Part shown: positions 1 to 10,748 of the stretch, piece after piece | Layout of the letters: each line of letters starts with the position of its first letter | Numbering within the stretch: the stretch's first letter is position 1 | From: Helicobacter sp. 11-8110 | Lineage (GTDB): Bacteria; Campylobacterota; Campylobacteria; Campylobacterales; Helicobacteraceae | Assembly (NCBI RefSeq): GCF_003288905.1 | Contig: NZ_NHYL01000005.1 | Span: 54,252 to 118,251, forward strand | Direction: 5' to 3' | DNA: 64,000 nt | Made by a program: the position numbers and the translations under genes | The notes under the pieces: generated by a model | Seen by the model: only the letters and a program-made list of their open reading frames with translations | Database searches by the model: none | What the model was told of the DNA's origin: nothing

Positions 1-404
1 CCTTCTATCCTAATTTCTTCTATATTATTAACAAATTGTTTATCCATCATAATTTTTAAATATCTTGGAAAAAATTCATTGAGTATTTCTTTAAATTTTG
101 GACTTAAAACCCAAGAACCTGTTTTAAACAAAATATCAGGTTGATAAAAACGTATGGTTAAATCCTTATCAAGCACTGCACCCCAACCTTTTAAATCTTT
201 ATCAAATTCCTTATTTAAGCGCTCACTTAAACCTTGAGTTGTTTCTTTAAAAATTTTAGGCACTCTAACGCTATCTTCTACTTTAATCATATATACAATG
301 CTGATAAGCAAAAAAAGTAACATTAATGCAGTCATTATGTCGCTTAATGCTATAAAAAAATCATCACTATCGCTTGTTTTTTTCTGTTTTTTTAAAAATA
401 TCAT
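1..404 (-). CDS. zorB: ZorB-like OmpA/MotB-family protein, C-terminus cut by window edge
   Basis: Reading leftward from an ATG at 404, an open frame of about 134 codons runs off the window. Residues 1-15 are a basic/Asp-rich cytoplasmic start. One membrane segment follows (about 18-39) with an early Asp (SDIMTALMLLFLL), as in MotB/ZorB stators. A periplasmic part contains 'ILFKTGSW' and ends in 'IRIEG', where OmpA-like peptidoglycan-binding domains continue with a His. The ATG overlaps the stop of the upstream MotA-like gene (ATGA), so the two are translationally coupled. In Zorya systems ZorB is the peptidoglycan-anchored partner of the ZorA proton channel. The pair suggests Zorya strongly; the effector genes (ZorC/D or ZorE) would lie left of the window and are unseen. 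A plain MotB-like or Tol/Exb-like stator is the alternative. Confidence 0.75.
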   Translation of the reverse strand, partial: MIFLKKQKKTSDSDDFFIALSDIMTALMLLFLLISIVYMIKVEDSVRVPKIFKETTQGLSERLNKEFDKDLKGWGAVLDKDLTIRFYQPDILFKTGSWVLSPKFKEILNEFFPRYLKIMMDKQFVNNIEEIRIE

Positions 405-1705
405 CTTAAATTACTCATTTTTTGATTTAAAGAAGAAAGGTTTGAAAGAATGGTATTGTAATCATCTACAAATTTGGTAGAGATTGAAGCTAGATTAGAT
501 CCAAGATTTTTTAATACATTTTCTAATTCTTGATCTAGTGTTTTGATTTGTGAATTAATAGATGCTGAAGCACTATTTAATCCCTCAATAAGTTGAGTGT
601 TAATTTTTTCATTGTGTGCTGATAATTCTGTATTAAATTTGCCTACATATTCGCTTATATCATTTATTAGTTTCTCACTAGCTTTTGTATAACTTTCTTC
701 TAGATTTACACTTAACTTAGAAATATTTTCTATAGTATTTAAACTTTGTTCTTTAAAATTATTAATTTCCTGTATTAAAGAAGAAATAGAAAGTTGTGTA
801 TTTTTTAAAAAAATATCTAAATTTTCTATACTACTTTGTATTTGAATTCTTTGCTCGGATATTTCTTTTAAAATATTTTCAAAAGATTTTGCATAGCTAG
901 TAAATTTTTCAGAATTATCTACTACAACCGAATAATCTTCCACTGTTTTTTTTAAAGATGAAAGTAAATTTTCTATAAAGGATTCACTTTTTTCTATATA
1001 ATTTTTATAATTTTCTTGCCAAGTTAATAAGGCACCAACTGCTAAATTTAATTGTTTGAAATTATCACCAAATTGTTCTGTTATTTTATTATTAAAATCC
1101 TTTATAACCTCCTCTAAAGCTTGTATAAATGCTTTAGAATTATTTTCTGCCATAGTTTTAGCAAATTCCTCAAAGCTATTTTTTATATTTATAAAACCTT
1201 GTTCATTGTCTGCTCTTAATAATTTTATACTATCATTGGTTTCTTTTGTGGCTCTTAAAGATTGGTTAAGAGTTTCTAAAGCTTCTTGATTTATTTTAAT
1301 ATTTTCTTTTTGTAAAACAATGATATCCTCTATTCCAATATCTTCCTTAATTTCCTCTTGATTAGAAAAAGGTTTTTCCATAAAAAGTGCAATAACTTTA
1401 AGTAAAATAGCAAAAAAAACAGCTTCCACAGAAACTAAAAAAGCTGTTTTAATACCTTCTATAAGCTGCGGTAAATTTTCTTCAATATTATTGGCATCAA
1501 AATTAGCAAGTCCTTTGGAAATACCATAAAAAGTGAAACATATACCTATGGTAATAAGCAGACTTGTGGAGGATTTATGAAGACTTTTTCTTTTATACAA
1601 AAGAAATAAAAATAGCAAGAAGAAAAAGATGATAATTATCGTTCCTTCTAAAATATGTCCTGATAAATTTTTATAGATGAGTATTGGTAATTCATACATA
1701 ATCAT
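401..1705 (-). CDS. zorA: ZorA-like MotA/ExbB-family motor protein with coiled-coil tail
   Basis: This is a 434-residue membrane protein with segments at about 20-37, 47-64 and 84-109. A long, Leu/Ile-heptad-rich, mostly helical C-terminus (about 120-430) forms a predicted coiled-coil tail. The stretch from 'TIGICFTFYGISKGLANFD' through 'LPQLIEGIKTAFLVS' matches the pattern seen in ZorA/MotA-type channels (TFxGxxxGLxxFD, LLxGxKTAF). Zorya ZorA forms the proton-driven inner-membrane motor whose tail signals phage entry. This tail is shorter than the roughly 700-residue E. coli type I ZorA. The first ATG (1705) overlaps the stop of a small upstream ORF. A second ATG at 1699 sits 7 bases from an AAGG and could be the true start. 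The gene is coupled to zorB by ATGA. Confidence 0.75.
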   Translation of the reverse strand: MIMYELPILIYKNLSGHILEGTIIIIFFFLLFLFLLYKRKSLHKSSTSLLITIGICFTFYGISKGLANFDANNIEENLPQLIEGIKTAFLVSVEAVFFAILLKVIALFMEKPFSNQEEIKEDIGIEDIIVLQKENIKINQEALETLNQSLRATKETNDSIKLLRADNEQGFINIKNSFEEFAKTMAENNSKAFIQALEEVIKDFNNKITEQFGDNFKQLNLAVGALLTWQENYKNYIEKSESFIENLLSSLKKTVEDYSVVVDNSEKFTSYAKSFENILKEISEQRIQIQSSIENLDIFLKNTQLSISSLIQEINNFKEQSLNTIENISKLSVNLEESYTKASEKLINDISEYVGKFNTELSAHNEKINTQLIEGLNSASASINSQIKTLDQELENVLKNLGSNLASISTKFVDDYNTILSNLSSLNQKMSNLR

Positions 1706-1806
1706 ACCTTATTACATTGAAAAACATAATTTGTTTGTTTTCCTAATTGCTTTAATTCCATATGCAACCTTTTAAATTTTACAGAATCTTTATTTATTTC
1801 ATACAT
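1702..1806 (-). CDS. Possible small leader ORF overlapping the zorA start
   Basis: A 34-codon frame starts at the ATG at 1806 and ends with a TGA overlapping the first zorA ATG (ATGA). An internal ATG (codon 16, beginning MELKQLGK) has an AAAAGG ribosome site 6 bases before it; the first ATG has none. The product is basic and soluble with no recognised family. It may couple translation into zorA, or be the remnant of a lost upstream gene. It fills most of the 150-base gap between gltS and zorA. The reading is uncertain because short open frames are common in AT-rich DNA. Confidence 0.3.
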   Translation of the reverse strand: MYEINKDSVKFKRLHMELKQLGKQTNYVFQCNKV

Positions 1807-1855
1807 TTTAATTTAACTTTACAAAACTACCCAAAAAATGGATAACTTCTAAAAA

Positions 1856-3064
1856 TTAAAAAAATGGAAATTTTAGTGTTCCACTAATTACAAATGCATT
1901 AATCAAATCAATAAAAAATGCTCCTACTAAAGGAACGATGATAAATGCCATATGGCTTGGTCCATAGTGTTGAGTAACTGTTTGCATATTTACCATTGCT
2001 GTTGGAGTTGCACCTAATCCAAAGCCACAATGTCCAGCTGCTAAAACAGCTGCATCATAATCTTTACCACAATATCTAAAAGTAATAAAAACCGCATAAA
2101 ATACCATAATGACTACTTGAATAAGTAAAATTACTAACATTGGCAATGCCAAAGAAACAAGTTCCATAAGATTAATTGTCATTAAAGCAAATGCAAGGAA
2201 TAAAGAAAGTGAAACATTTCCAAGCACTGCTACTTCTCTATCAAAAACTTGATGAATCTTAGTAGCTTGTAAAACATTTCGCAAAACTGCCCCTACAAGC
2301 AAACACCAAACAAAAGTTGGTAAAGTAAAAGAACTTCCTTGAAAGAATTTTGCCACCATTGTTCCTATAAGCAATGAAATTGCAATCAATGCTAGTGATT
2401 CAACAAAGGAAGTCGCTGTGATTAAGCGTTCTTTTCCAGGCTTTTCAAAAGCAATTTCTATTTCATCTTGTGAATGTTCATTAGGAAGTTTTAAATTGTA
2501 TCTTTTTACCAAATAATGTGCCACAGGACCACCGATAATTCCACCTGCAATTAATCCAAAAGTCGCACAAGCCATCGCTACTTCTAAAGCAGCTGTGAAA
2601 TTATAAGGTGAATTTTTAAATACCTCTGCCCAAGCAGCACCTGTCCCATGCCCACCACTCATTGTAATAGAACCGCCTAAAAGTCCTATAAGTGGATTAA
2701 CACCCATAATTTTAGCCACTACAATTCCAGCAATGTTTTGTAAAATCAAAAGTCCTGCTACGATAAATAAAAATCCAAAAAGAATCTTTCCACCCTTTTT
2801 AAAAGAAGCAAAATCTGCACTTAATCCAATACTTGCATAAAAAGCTAACATTAAAGGATCTTTTAGAGAATTATCAAATTGAAATTTAATTCCACCATAT
2901 TTTAAAAGAAAGAAAATAGCAATTGCAACGATAATTCCCCCTACAACAGGTTCAGGAATATTATAATCTTGCAAAAATTTACTCCGCGAAATAATCCATC
3001 TTCCAAGTAACAATACTGCTACTAATGCCACCAAAGTCGCATAAAAATTCAATGAAATTTCCAT
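1856..3064 (-). CDS. gltS: Sodium/glutamate symporter GltS
   Basis: This 402-residue polytopic inner-membrane protein takes up glutamate with sodium. The two pseudo-symmetric halves each carry a Gly-rich re-entrant motif: 'GGHGTGAAWAE' near residue 140 and 'GHCGFGLGATPTAMVNM' near residue 350, both diagnostic of the GltS (ESS) family. Length is normal for the family (about 400). The start is an ATG at 3064 with AAGG about 7 bases upstream. It is read toward the defence genes but separated from them by about 150 bases, so it is probably transcribed on its own. An AT-rich 88-base gap separates it from bioA. Confidence 0.95.
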   Translation of the reverse strand: MEISLNFYATLVALVAVLLLGRWIISRSKFLQDYNIPEPVVGGIIVAIAIFFLLKYGGIKFQFDNSLKDPLMLAFYASIGLSADFASFKKGGKILFGFLFIVAGLLILQNIAGIVVAKIMGVNPLIGLLGGSITMSGGHGTGAAWAEVFKNSPYNFTAALEVAMACATFGLIAGGIIGGPVAHYLVKRYNLKLPNEHSQDEIEIAFEKPGKERLITATSFVESLALIAISLLIGTMVAKFFQGSSFTLPTFVWCLLVGAVLRNVLQATKIHQVFDREVAVLGNVSLSLFLAFALMTINLMELVSLALPMLVILLIQVVIMVFYAVFITFRYCGKDYDAAVLAAGHCGFGLGATPTAMVNMQTVTQHYGPSHMAFIIVPLVGAFFIDLINAFVISGTLKFPFF

Positions 3065-3152
3065 GATAAACCTTATTTGTATAAAATTAGTTAAACATTT
3101 TAATTAAAATAATATTATGCTTTTATAAATTTAAAAAATAATATTTTTAAAA

Positions 3153-4445
3153 TTAATTTTTTAGATTTTTAAAAATATTTTCTAAACAATCTATAACATA
3201 ACAAACTTGTTCTTTTGTAATAATATAAGGAGGCATAAAATAAATTGTATTCCCTAAAGGTCGTAATAATAAGCCTTTTTTTAATGCCAAATTAAAAATT
3301 TCCAAACCCTTTCTTTGTCCCTCAAAGCCTACTAAATCAAAGGCAAAAACCATACCACAATGCCTTAAATTTTTTACAAAAGTAAAGGATTCTAAAATTT
3401 GCATTTTTTCCCAAATAAATTGTGAGAGAATCTTATTTTTTGCAATGACATTTTCTTTTTCAAAAAGATCCAATACAGCATTTGCACAAGCACAAGCAAG
3501 GGGATTACCCGTATAAGAATGGGAATGCAAAAAAGACTTATTTTCTTCATAAGGAGCATAAAAAAGCTCATAAATTTCATTTGTTGTTACTACCACTGAC
3601 AATGGTAAATATCCTCCAGTAATGCCTTTACTTAAACATAAAAAATCTGGCACCACATCACATTGTTCATAAGCAAACATACTTCCACTTCGTCCAAAAC
3701 CAACTGCAATCTCATCAAAAATCACATAAATACCATTTTCTTGACATAATGTAATCGCCTCTTTGATAAATTTACTAGAATACATATTCATATTCCCTGC
3801 ACATTGAATCAAAGGTTCTAACACAAAAGCTACAATTTCATCTTTTTTATCTGTTAAAACTTCTTTTAATTCTTTTAAAGATTCTTTATAATCTTCTCCA
3901 ACAGGAGCTTTAATCTTTAGAGTTTGAAGTAAAATTGGCTGATAAACTTCTGTATAAATCCCAACATCTCCTATGCTTAAAGCACCAATAGTTTCGCCGT
4001 GATAGGCATTTTGCAAACATAAAAATTTATTTTTTGTTTTACCTTTAATCGCTTGAGCGTGAAATGCCATTTTTAAGGCTACTTCAATCGCACTAGAACC
4101 ATTATCTGCATAAAAACATTTATTTAATTTAGAATCTAAAAGTTTAACCAAGCGATTTGATAAATCTATAATAGGTTTATGTGTGAATCCAGAAAAAATA
4201 ATATGTTCTAAATTTTCTAATTGTTCTTTTAATTTTTGATTAATGTAAGGATTACAATGTCCAAAAAGATTAACCCACCAACTTGAAATACAATCTAAAT
4301 ATTGATTGCCATCAAAATCATACAAATACACACCTTTTGCAGATTGAATAGGGATTAGGGGAATGTTTTTTTCATGATCTTGCATTTGTGTGCAAGGATG
4401 CCAAATGTGTTTTAAATCTTGTTGTATGAGTGTTTGAGAATCCAT
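3153..4445 (-). CDS. bioA: Adenosylmethionine-8-amino-7-oxononanoate aminotransferase
   Basis: BioA converts 7-keto-8-aminopelargonate (KAPA) to diaminopelargonate using S-adenosylmethionine as amino donor, the third-last step of biotin synthesis. The 430-residue protein is a fold-type I PLP enzyme. It begins with the family's 'HIWHPCTQM' stretch and the active-site 'SSWWVN', has '[13 protein letters not shown]' for cofactor phosphate binding, the Asp of '[14 protein letters not shown]', and the Schiff-base Lys in 'CLSKGITGG' (about residue 274). It stands apart from bioF/G/C (24-26 kb) and bioD (28 kb). A 9-bp inverted repeat overlaps its start and ribosome site. Confidence 0.96.
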   Translation of the reverse strand: MDSQTLIQQDLKHIWHPCTQMQDHEKNIPLIPIQSAKGVYLYDFDGNQYLDCISSWWVNLFGHCNPYINQKLKEQLENLEHIIFSGFTHKPIIDLSNRLVKLLDSKLNKCFYADNGSSAIEVALKMAFHAQAIKGKTKNKFLCLQNAYHGETIGALSIGDVGIYTEVYQPILLQTLKIKAPVGEDYKESLKELKEVLTDKKDEIVAFVLEPLIQCAGNMNMYSSKFIKEAITLCQENGIYVIFDEIAVGFGRSGSMFAYEQCDVVPDFLCLSKGITGGYLPLSVVVTTNEIYELFYAPYEENKSFLHSHSYTGNPLACACANAVLDLFEKENVIAKNKILSQFIWEKMQILESFTFVKNLRHCGMVFAFDLVGFEGQRKGLEIFNLALKKGLLLRPLGNTIYFMPPYIITKEQVCYVIDCLENIFKNLKN

Positions 4446-4475
4446 AAAATACCTTTAGAAATTTTTGGTATTTTA
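4445..4475. promoter_or_regulatory. 9-bp dyad at the bioA start and ribosome site
   Basis: The plus strand reads TAAAATACC, 13 bases, then GGTATTTTA: perfect 9-bp arms ending one base into the bioA start codon. On the bioA mRNA the inner GG of one arm is part of the AAAGG ribosome site, so a hairpin would bury it. The layout (9 bp, spacer, 9 bp, inner CC/GG) resembles the known BirA biotin operator (TTGTAAACC, 14-16 bases, GGTTTACAA) but the sequence differs. It may be an operator or an RNA hairpin, or chance in AT-rich DNA. Confidence 0.4.
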
Positions 4476-4518
4476 CCGCAAATTTTAAAGGTATAAAAAA
4501 ATTTGAAGTTATTAAAAA

Positions 4519-4920
4519 TTAATACGCCCTAGGCATACAATTCCATTCAATCTCTTTTGCAATGAGTTGCCCATCTTTTGGTAACCCTGTTGCAGGATTG
4601 ATTGCTTGAGCATTATTAGCACTATAAGCATTATATCCACCATAAGGCACTGCTTCTACTTTAACATATTTACCTGGAGTTAAATCCTTAAAACTTCCAT
4701 AGATATCTTGTCCAAATGGACCGCAATCATCACCCTTAATTTCTGTGTAAGGTAAAACTTTAATCACTAATTGTCCACCTGGTCCTGCTAAAGTAATAGT
4801 TTTATTTTTATCATCTACAGCTGAAATTTGTCCTTGCACATCAAAGTCAAAATCTGCCATTGCTGAAGTTGAAAATAACGCTGCTAAAGCTAAAGTTCCA
4901 AATAATTTTAAAGTTTTCAT
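4519..4920 (-). CDS. Secreted small protein, DUF5666-like
   Basis: The product has 133 residues with a clear signal peptide (MKTLKLFG, hydrophobic core, cleavage likely after 'STSAMA' at about residue 22). The mature part is predicted mostly beta. 'VQGQISAVDDKNKTITLAG' and 'PGKYVKVEA' resemble the single-stranded-binding-like beta barrel of DUF5666 proteins, which is why that name is offered. Two Cys residues ('GDDCGPFG' and 'EWNCMPRAY') could form a disulfide. The start is ATG at 4920 with AAAAGGAGC just upstream, and a good -10 lies about 65 bases before. The gene appears monocistronic. Function is unknown; a periplasmic metal- or redox-related role is only a guess. Confidence 0.75.
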   Translation of the reverse strand: MKTLKLFGTLALAALFSTSAMADFDFDVQGQISAVDDKNKTITLAGPGGQLVIKVLPYTEIKGDDCGPFGQDIYGSFKDLTPGKYVKVEAVPYGGYNAYSANNAQAINPATGLPKDGQLIAKEIEWNCMPRAY

Positions 4921-4984
4921 TTTTGCTCCTTTTAAAAATGAGTTTTAAATTTTAGATTCAAGTTTCCTTTCATCTGTAAGTGAA

Positions 4985-4990
4985 ATTATA
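4985..4990 (-). promoter_or_regulatory. -10 element of the DUF5666-like gene
   Basis: Read on the minus strand this is TATAAT preceded by TTT, a perfect -10 hexamer about 65 bases before the ATG at 4920. No clear -35 is seen, as is usual in Campylobacterota. The 165-base gap holding it shows no other gene. Confidence 0.5.
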
Positions 4991-5085
4991 AAATTCATTT
5001 ATCAAGAAAATGTGAAGATATTGCCAAATTTATATGAAGAGTTAAAATTAAAAAATAAATCTAATTATCAAAGAAAAACAAAAAA

Positions 5086-5733
5086 TTAAAGAATTTTTTG
5101 CTCTTTTCTTTGAAATAAGCGAATAATATTGGGTATATGCTTATAAAAAATTATAAACATAATTAAAAGAAGAGGTGCATGTGTGTGAATATGTGGAATT
5201 TCTGGATGCAAAACAAAAGACATTAATCCAACAAATAAAACACCAATTAAAGAAGCTAAAGAAGAGATTTTTAGAATCTTTCCAACTAATCCCCAAACAA
5301 CTAAACCTAAAATCGCTTCAATGGGTAAAAATACTGCAACAACGCCCACTCCTGTAGCTACTCCCTTACCTCCTTCAAACTTTAAAAAAGGACTAAAACA
5401 ATGCCCAACTACTGCCAAAAAAGCTATCATCCATTGAGCTTCATAAGTAAGGTTAAAAAACTTTGCTATTAAAATAACTAAAGCTCCTTTTAGAGCATCA
5501 CTTATCATTGTTAAAATCGCTACTTTTTTTGCAATTTTTGGATTTATTTCTTTTAAAGTTCTCAAAACATTTGTTGCACCAATACTGCCACTTCCAGTTT
5601 CTCGGATATTAACACCACCAAAAATTTTACCATAAATTAATCCAAAGGGGATTCCACCGACTAAATAAGCTAACAAATAAAAAAATCCATTAAGACTTGT
5701 AAAAAAATCAATTATTCCTGCTATTATCACCAT
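5086..5733 (-). CDS. plsY: Glycerol-3-phosphate acyltransferase PlsY
   Basis: PlsY transfers an acyl group from acyl-phosphate to glycerol-3-phosphate, the first membrane step of phospholipid synthesis. The 215-residue protein has five or more membrane helices and the conserved loops 'GSGSIGATNVLRT' (residues 47-59), the glycerol-phosphate site, and 'FEGGKGVATG' (119-128). The chosen start (ATG 5733) has AAGG about 7 bases upstream; the next in-frame Met lies far inside the gene. It follows gyrB by 8 bases and is probably cotranscribed with it. Confidence 0.95.
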   Translation of the reverse strand: MVIIAGIIDFFTSLNGFFYLLAYLVGGIPFGLIYGKIFGGVNIRETGSGSIGATNVLRTLKEINPKIAKKVAILTMISDALKGALVILIAKFFNLTYEAQWMIAFLAVVGHCFSPFLKFEGGKGVATGVGVVAVFLPIEAILGLVVWGLVGKILKISSLASLIGVLFVGLMSFVLHPEIPHIHTHAPLLLIMFIIFYKHIPNIIRLFQRKEQKIL

Positions 5734-5741
5734 TTTAAACC

Positions 5742-8075
<2,334 letters not shown>

Positions 8076-8085
8076 TTATAAAAAT

Positions 8086-9153
8086 TTAAAGAATAATTGG
8101 CATCACGACTGTGGAGAAATTTTCACTTTTTAAAATAAAAGGTGCATTTTTTCCATTTAATCCCCAGATAAAATCTGTTGTTTCAATTTGACTTAAAAAG
8201 TCTAAAACATGTCGTGAATTGATTCCTATTTCAATTTCCTCTGTGATAGGTAAGTCTATTTCAATTTGTGTTTGTGCTTCAGAATTATCTTGACTTAAAG
8301 ATTCAAATAGAATCTCACTAGGTCTAAAAGTAATTTTAACATCATTAGTAACAGAATTGATAACTTTGATTCCCTCAATGATTTTTGTTTTTGGAATAGT
8401 TAGTTTAGTTTGAATCTCTTTTGGTAAAATTTTCTCATAATCTGGAAATTTTCCATTAATAAGATGAGAGAAAAAGACATAATTTTGAGATTTAATGACA
8501 ACATTTTTTTCATTATAGAAAAGTTCAATATGATCAAAAAACAATCTTTGAATTTCCGTAATTGCTTTTTTGGGAAAAATTAGGGCAAGATTATTTCCTG
8601 ATGGATTCTCAAATTTAACCATTGCAAGGCGTTTAGTATCTGTTGCAACAAAGTTATAAGAATATTCTTTAATATCTAATAATGCACCATTAAGCTCTCG
8701 TTTTTGATTATTTGTATCAATAACAGGAAATATTTTTTTCATTGAATTAATGAGTTCTAAGGAATTAATTTCTAGTTTAGGCAGAGTTTCATATTCTGGA
8801 AAACTAGGAAATTCTTGTGCATTAAACATTGGAAGTTTAAAAGAGCTCTTATTTTGTTTAATATGGAGATTTTCATTATTTGTGTAAAGATTAATCTCAC
8901 CTTCTTTTAATCTTTTAATAATGTCTAAAATTTGTTTTCCATTGACTGTGGCGATTCCTTGTTCATTAATTGTTAGAGAATTTGTAGTTGAACATAATCC
9001 CATTTCAAAATCAGTTGCTTTGCAGATTAATTGATTTTCTTTTGTTTCTAAATAGATATGAGAAGTGATTTGACTAGAATCTTTTTTATCTAAGAAAGGT
9101 TGTAGAGCAGTAAAGATATTATCTAAGACACTATTTTGAATGATGATGTTCAT
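8086..9153 (-). CDS. dnaN: DNA polymerase III beta subunit (sliding clamp)
   Basis: The protein is the ring-shaped processivity clamp; two copies encircle DNA and tether polymerase III. The 355-residue protein has the three repeated clamp domains and the family-type ending, 'VVMPIIL', near which clients bind. Similarity is diffuse, as is normal for this phylum, but the position between dnaA and gyrB supports the call. The start ATG (9153) has AAAGGAG 6 bases before it. The upstream 166-base gap carries part of the replication origin. Confidence 0.95.
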   Translation of the reverse strand: MNIIIQNSVLDNIFTALQPFLDKKDSSQITSHIYLETKENQLICKATDFEMGLCSTTNSLTINEQGIATVNGKQILDIIKRLKEGEINLYTNNENLHIKQNKSSFKLPMFNAQEFPSFPEYETLPKLEINSLELINSMKKIFPVIDTNNQKRELNGALLDIKEYSYNFVATDTKRLAMVKFENPSGNNLALIFPKKAITEIQRLFFDHIELFYNEKNVVIKSQNYVFFSHLINGKFPDYEKILPKEIQTKLTIPKTKIIEGIKVINSVTNDVKITFRPSEILFESLSQDNSEAQTQIEIDLPITEEIEIGINSRHVLDFLSQIETTDFIWGLNGKNAPFILKSENFSTVVMPIIL

Positions 9154-9187
9154 AAAATCTCCTTTTAATATAAATAAAATTTAGAAG

Positions 9188-9290
9188 TATTAGTAGAGAG
9201 ATTGAAAAGTTGAATAACTACTAAAAATTCCTAAATTATCGTTGTTTTTGATGTGAATATTGAGTGCATTTATTTTCACATAATTTCACA
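9188..9290. other. oriC2: Origin part oriC2: DnaA-box cluster in the dnaA-dnaN gap
   Basis: The 9154-9319 gap downstream of dnaA holds three DnaA-box-like 9-mers: TGTGAATAT (9252-9260, reverse orientation), ATTTTCACA (9272-9280) and AATTTCACA (9282-9290). The core matches the Helicobacter box (TTATTCACA) in 7-8 positions. A near match lies at 9210. An AT-rich stretch follows, and TAT-TAG-TAG-AGA at 9188-9199 resembles the DnaA-trio found beside unwinding elements. Helicobacter origins are known to be bipartite around dnaA with unwinding on the downstream side. The extent here is inferred. Confidence 0.6.
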
Positions 9291-9319
9291 ATTTTATCAA
9301 AACTTTGTTTTAAAATAGA

Positions 9320-10612
9320 TTATTTGATTTTGTTTTTTAGCTCTTCAATGATAGTTTTGAAGTTTGGATTCTTGTTGATTTCTTCTTGGATACTTTTCAT
9401 TGCTTTACTAACAGTGCTGTGATCTTTCATATCAAAATAATCTGCTAAAGAAAGCATAGAATTTGGAGTAAGTGTGCGTGCTAAATAAATAACGATTTTT
9501 CTAGCTGTTACGATATTTTTGGAGCGACTTTTACTGCGAATTTCTGAAGGTTTGATATTGTAGTATTTTGCGACATTTTCTATGATTCTATCCATATTAA
9601 TATTTTCTTTTGATTCTTTAATATATTCTTTGAGAATATCTCTTACAAAATCAATGGTTATTTCTTGAATATTTGTTACATTAATTGAAAAGTTAAGTTT
9701 AACCAAAACCCCTTCAATTTCACGGATATTATCATTAATATTTGCAGCAATAAAGTCAATGATTTTTGGGCTTAGGTGAATCCCATCTAATTCACATTTG
9801 GCATTAATAATATTGATTTTTGTTTCTAACTCTGGAGGTTGAATGTCTGCTAAAAGCCCTGAAGTGAATCGCGTTTTTAATCTTTCTTCTAATCCATTCA
9901 TATCTTTTGGTGGTCTATCAGAAGTTAGCACAATTTGTTTGTCATTTTTTTTGAGTTCATTAAAGGTGTGAAAAAATTCTTCTTGGATTTGGTTTTTACC
10001 ACTTAAAAATTGTATATCATCAATAAGTAAATAATCACAAGCGCGATATTTTTCTCGGAATCTATCCATAGTATTGTTGCGTATGTGAAGTAAATAATCA
10101 TTTAAAAATTGTTCACTAGTAGTATAAATTACAGATTTTCCAACATTAGCATTTGCATTTCCAATGGCATTGAGTAAATGCGTTTTACCTAGTCCAGTGT
10201 TACCATAGATCACTAAGGGATTATAAATTGTGCTTTGATTTTGTGCCACAGCTTTTGCGACATTAAAAGCAAAACTATTAGAATTTCCAACAATAAAAGA
10301 ATTAAAAGTTAAGGAAGGATTGAGATTAGTGGCATTTTGGATTTTTTTTATATTATTTTTACTTTCTTTTCTTTTATTAGGATTAAAAACTTCAATAATA
10401 ATTTCGGGCTTATAACCACTTTGTTTTTCAAAAAGTTGGGCAATTTTACTAGAATATTTTGTTTTAATCCAGCTTGCAATGATATTATTTGGAGCATTAA
10501 AGATGATTCTATCATCGCGAGAATATTTTTCATTGAAATTAAGTTGAGTAATATAATTATCAAATTCAAAAGGCGTAATTTCTTTTTTTAGTTGTAATAA
10601 AACAGGATGCAA
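9320..10612 (-). CDS. dnaA: Chromosomal replication initiator DnaA
   Basis: DnaA binds origin boxes, oligomerises with ATP and opens the DNA. The 430-residue protein has an N-terminal helicase-loading domain I (1-75) and a short linker. The AAA+ domain contains Walker A 'GNTGLGKTHLLN' (about 137-148) and Walker B 'YLLIDDIQFL'. The C-terminal helix-turn-helix carries the DnaA signature 'DYFDMKDHSTVSKAM'. The start ATG at 10612 lacks a strong ribosome site (GAGG about 5 bases upstream). DnaA boxes upstream suggest autoregulation. It is divergent from ruvC. Confidence 0.98.
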   Translation of the reverse strand: MHPVLLQLKKEITPFEFDNYITQLNFNEKYSRDDRIIFNAPNNIIASWIKTKYSSKIAQLFEKQSGYKPEIIIEVFNPNKRKESKNNIKKIQNATNLNPSLTFNSFIVGNSNSFAFNVAKAVAQNQSTIYNPLVIYGNTGLGKTHLLNAIGNANANVGKSVIYTTSEQFLNDYLLHIRNNTMDRFREKYRACDYLLIDDIQFLSGKNQIQEEFFHTFNELKKNDKQIVLTSDRPPKDMNGLEERLKTRFTSGLLADIQPPELETKINIINAKCELDGIHLSPKIIDFIAANINDNIREIEGVLVKLNFSINVTNIQEITIDFVRDILKEYIKESKENINMDRIIENVAKYYNIKPSEIRSKSRSKNIVTARKIVIYLARTLTPNSMLSLADYFDMKDHSTVSKAMKSIQEEINKNPNFKTIIEELKNKIK

Positions 10613-10637
10613 ACTAACCTCACTTTTTATTTTTTAA

Positions 10638-10669
10638 TTATTCACATTATGTGAATAGTATGTGAATAA
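10638..10669. other. oriC1: Origin part oriC1: three DnaA boxes between dnaA and ruvC
   Basis: Three closely spaced boxes are seen directly: TTATTCACA (10638-10646, plus), CTATTCACA (reverse, 10650-10658) and TTATTCACA (reverse, 10661-10669). Two are perfect matches to the Helicobacter consensus. They lie 26-57 bases before the dnaA start, between two divergent genes, where they can serve both the origin and dnaA autorepression. The dnaA promoter should lie within this 136-base gap. Confidence 0.8.
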
Positions 10670-10748
10670 TAAATTTTGATTAATTTTATCCAAGAATTAC
10701 TAAAATTTTTATATGATTACATTTTCTTAATTCATTAGAAGGAAAATT

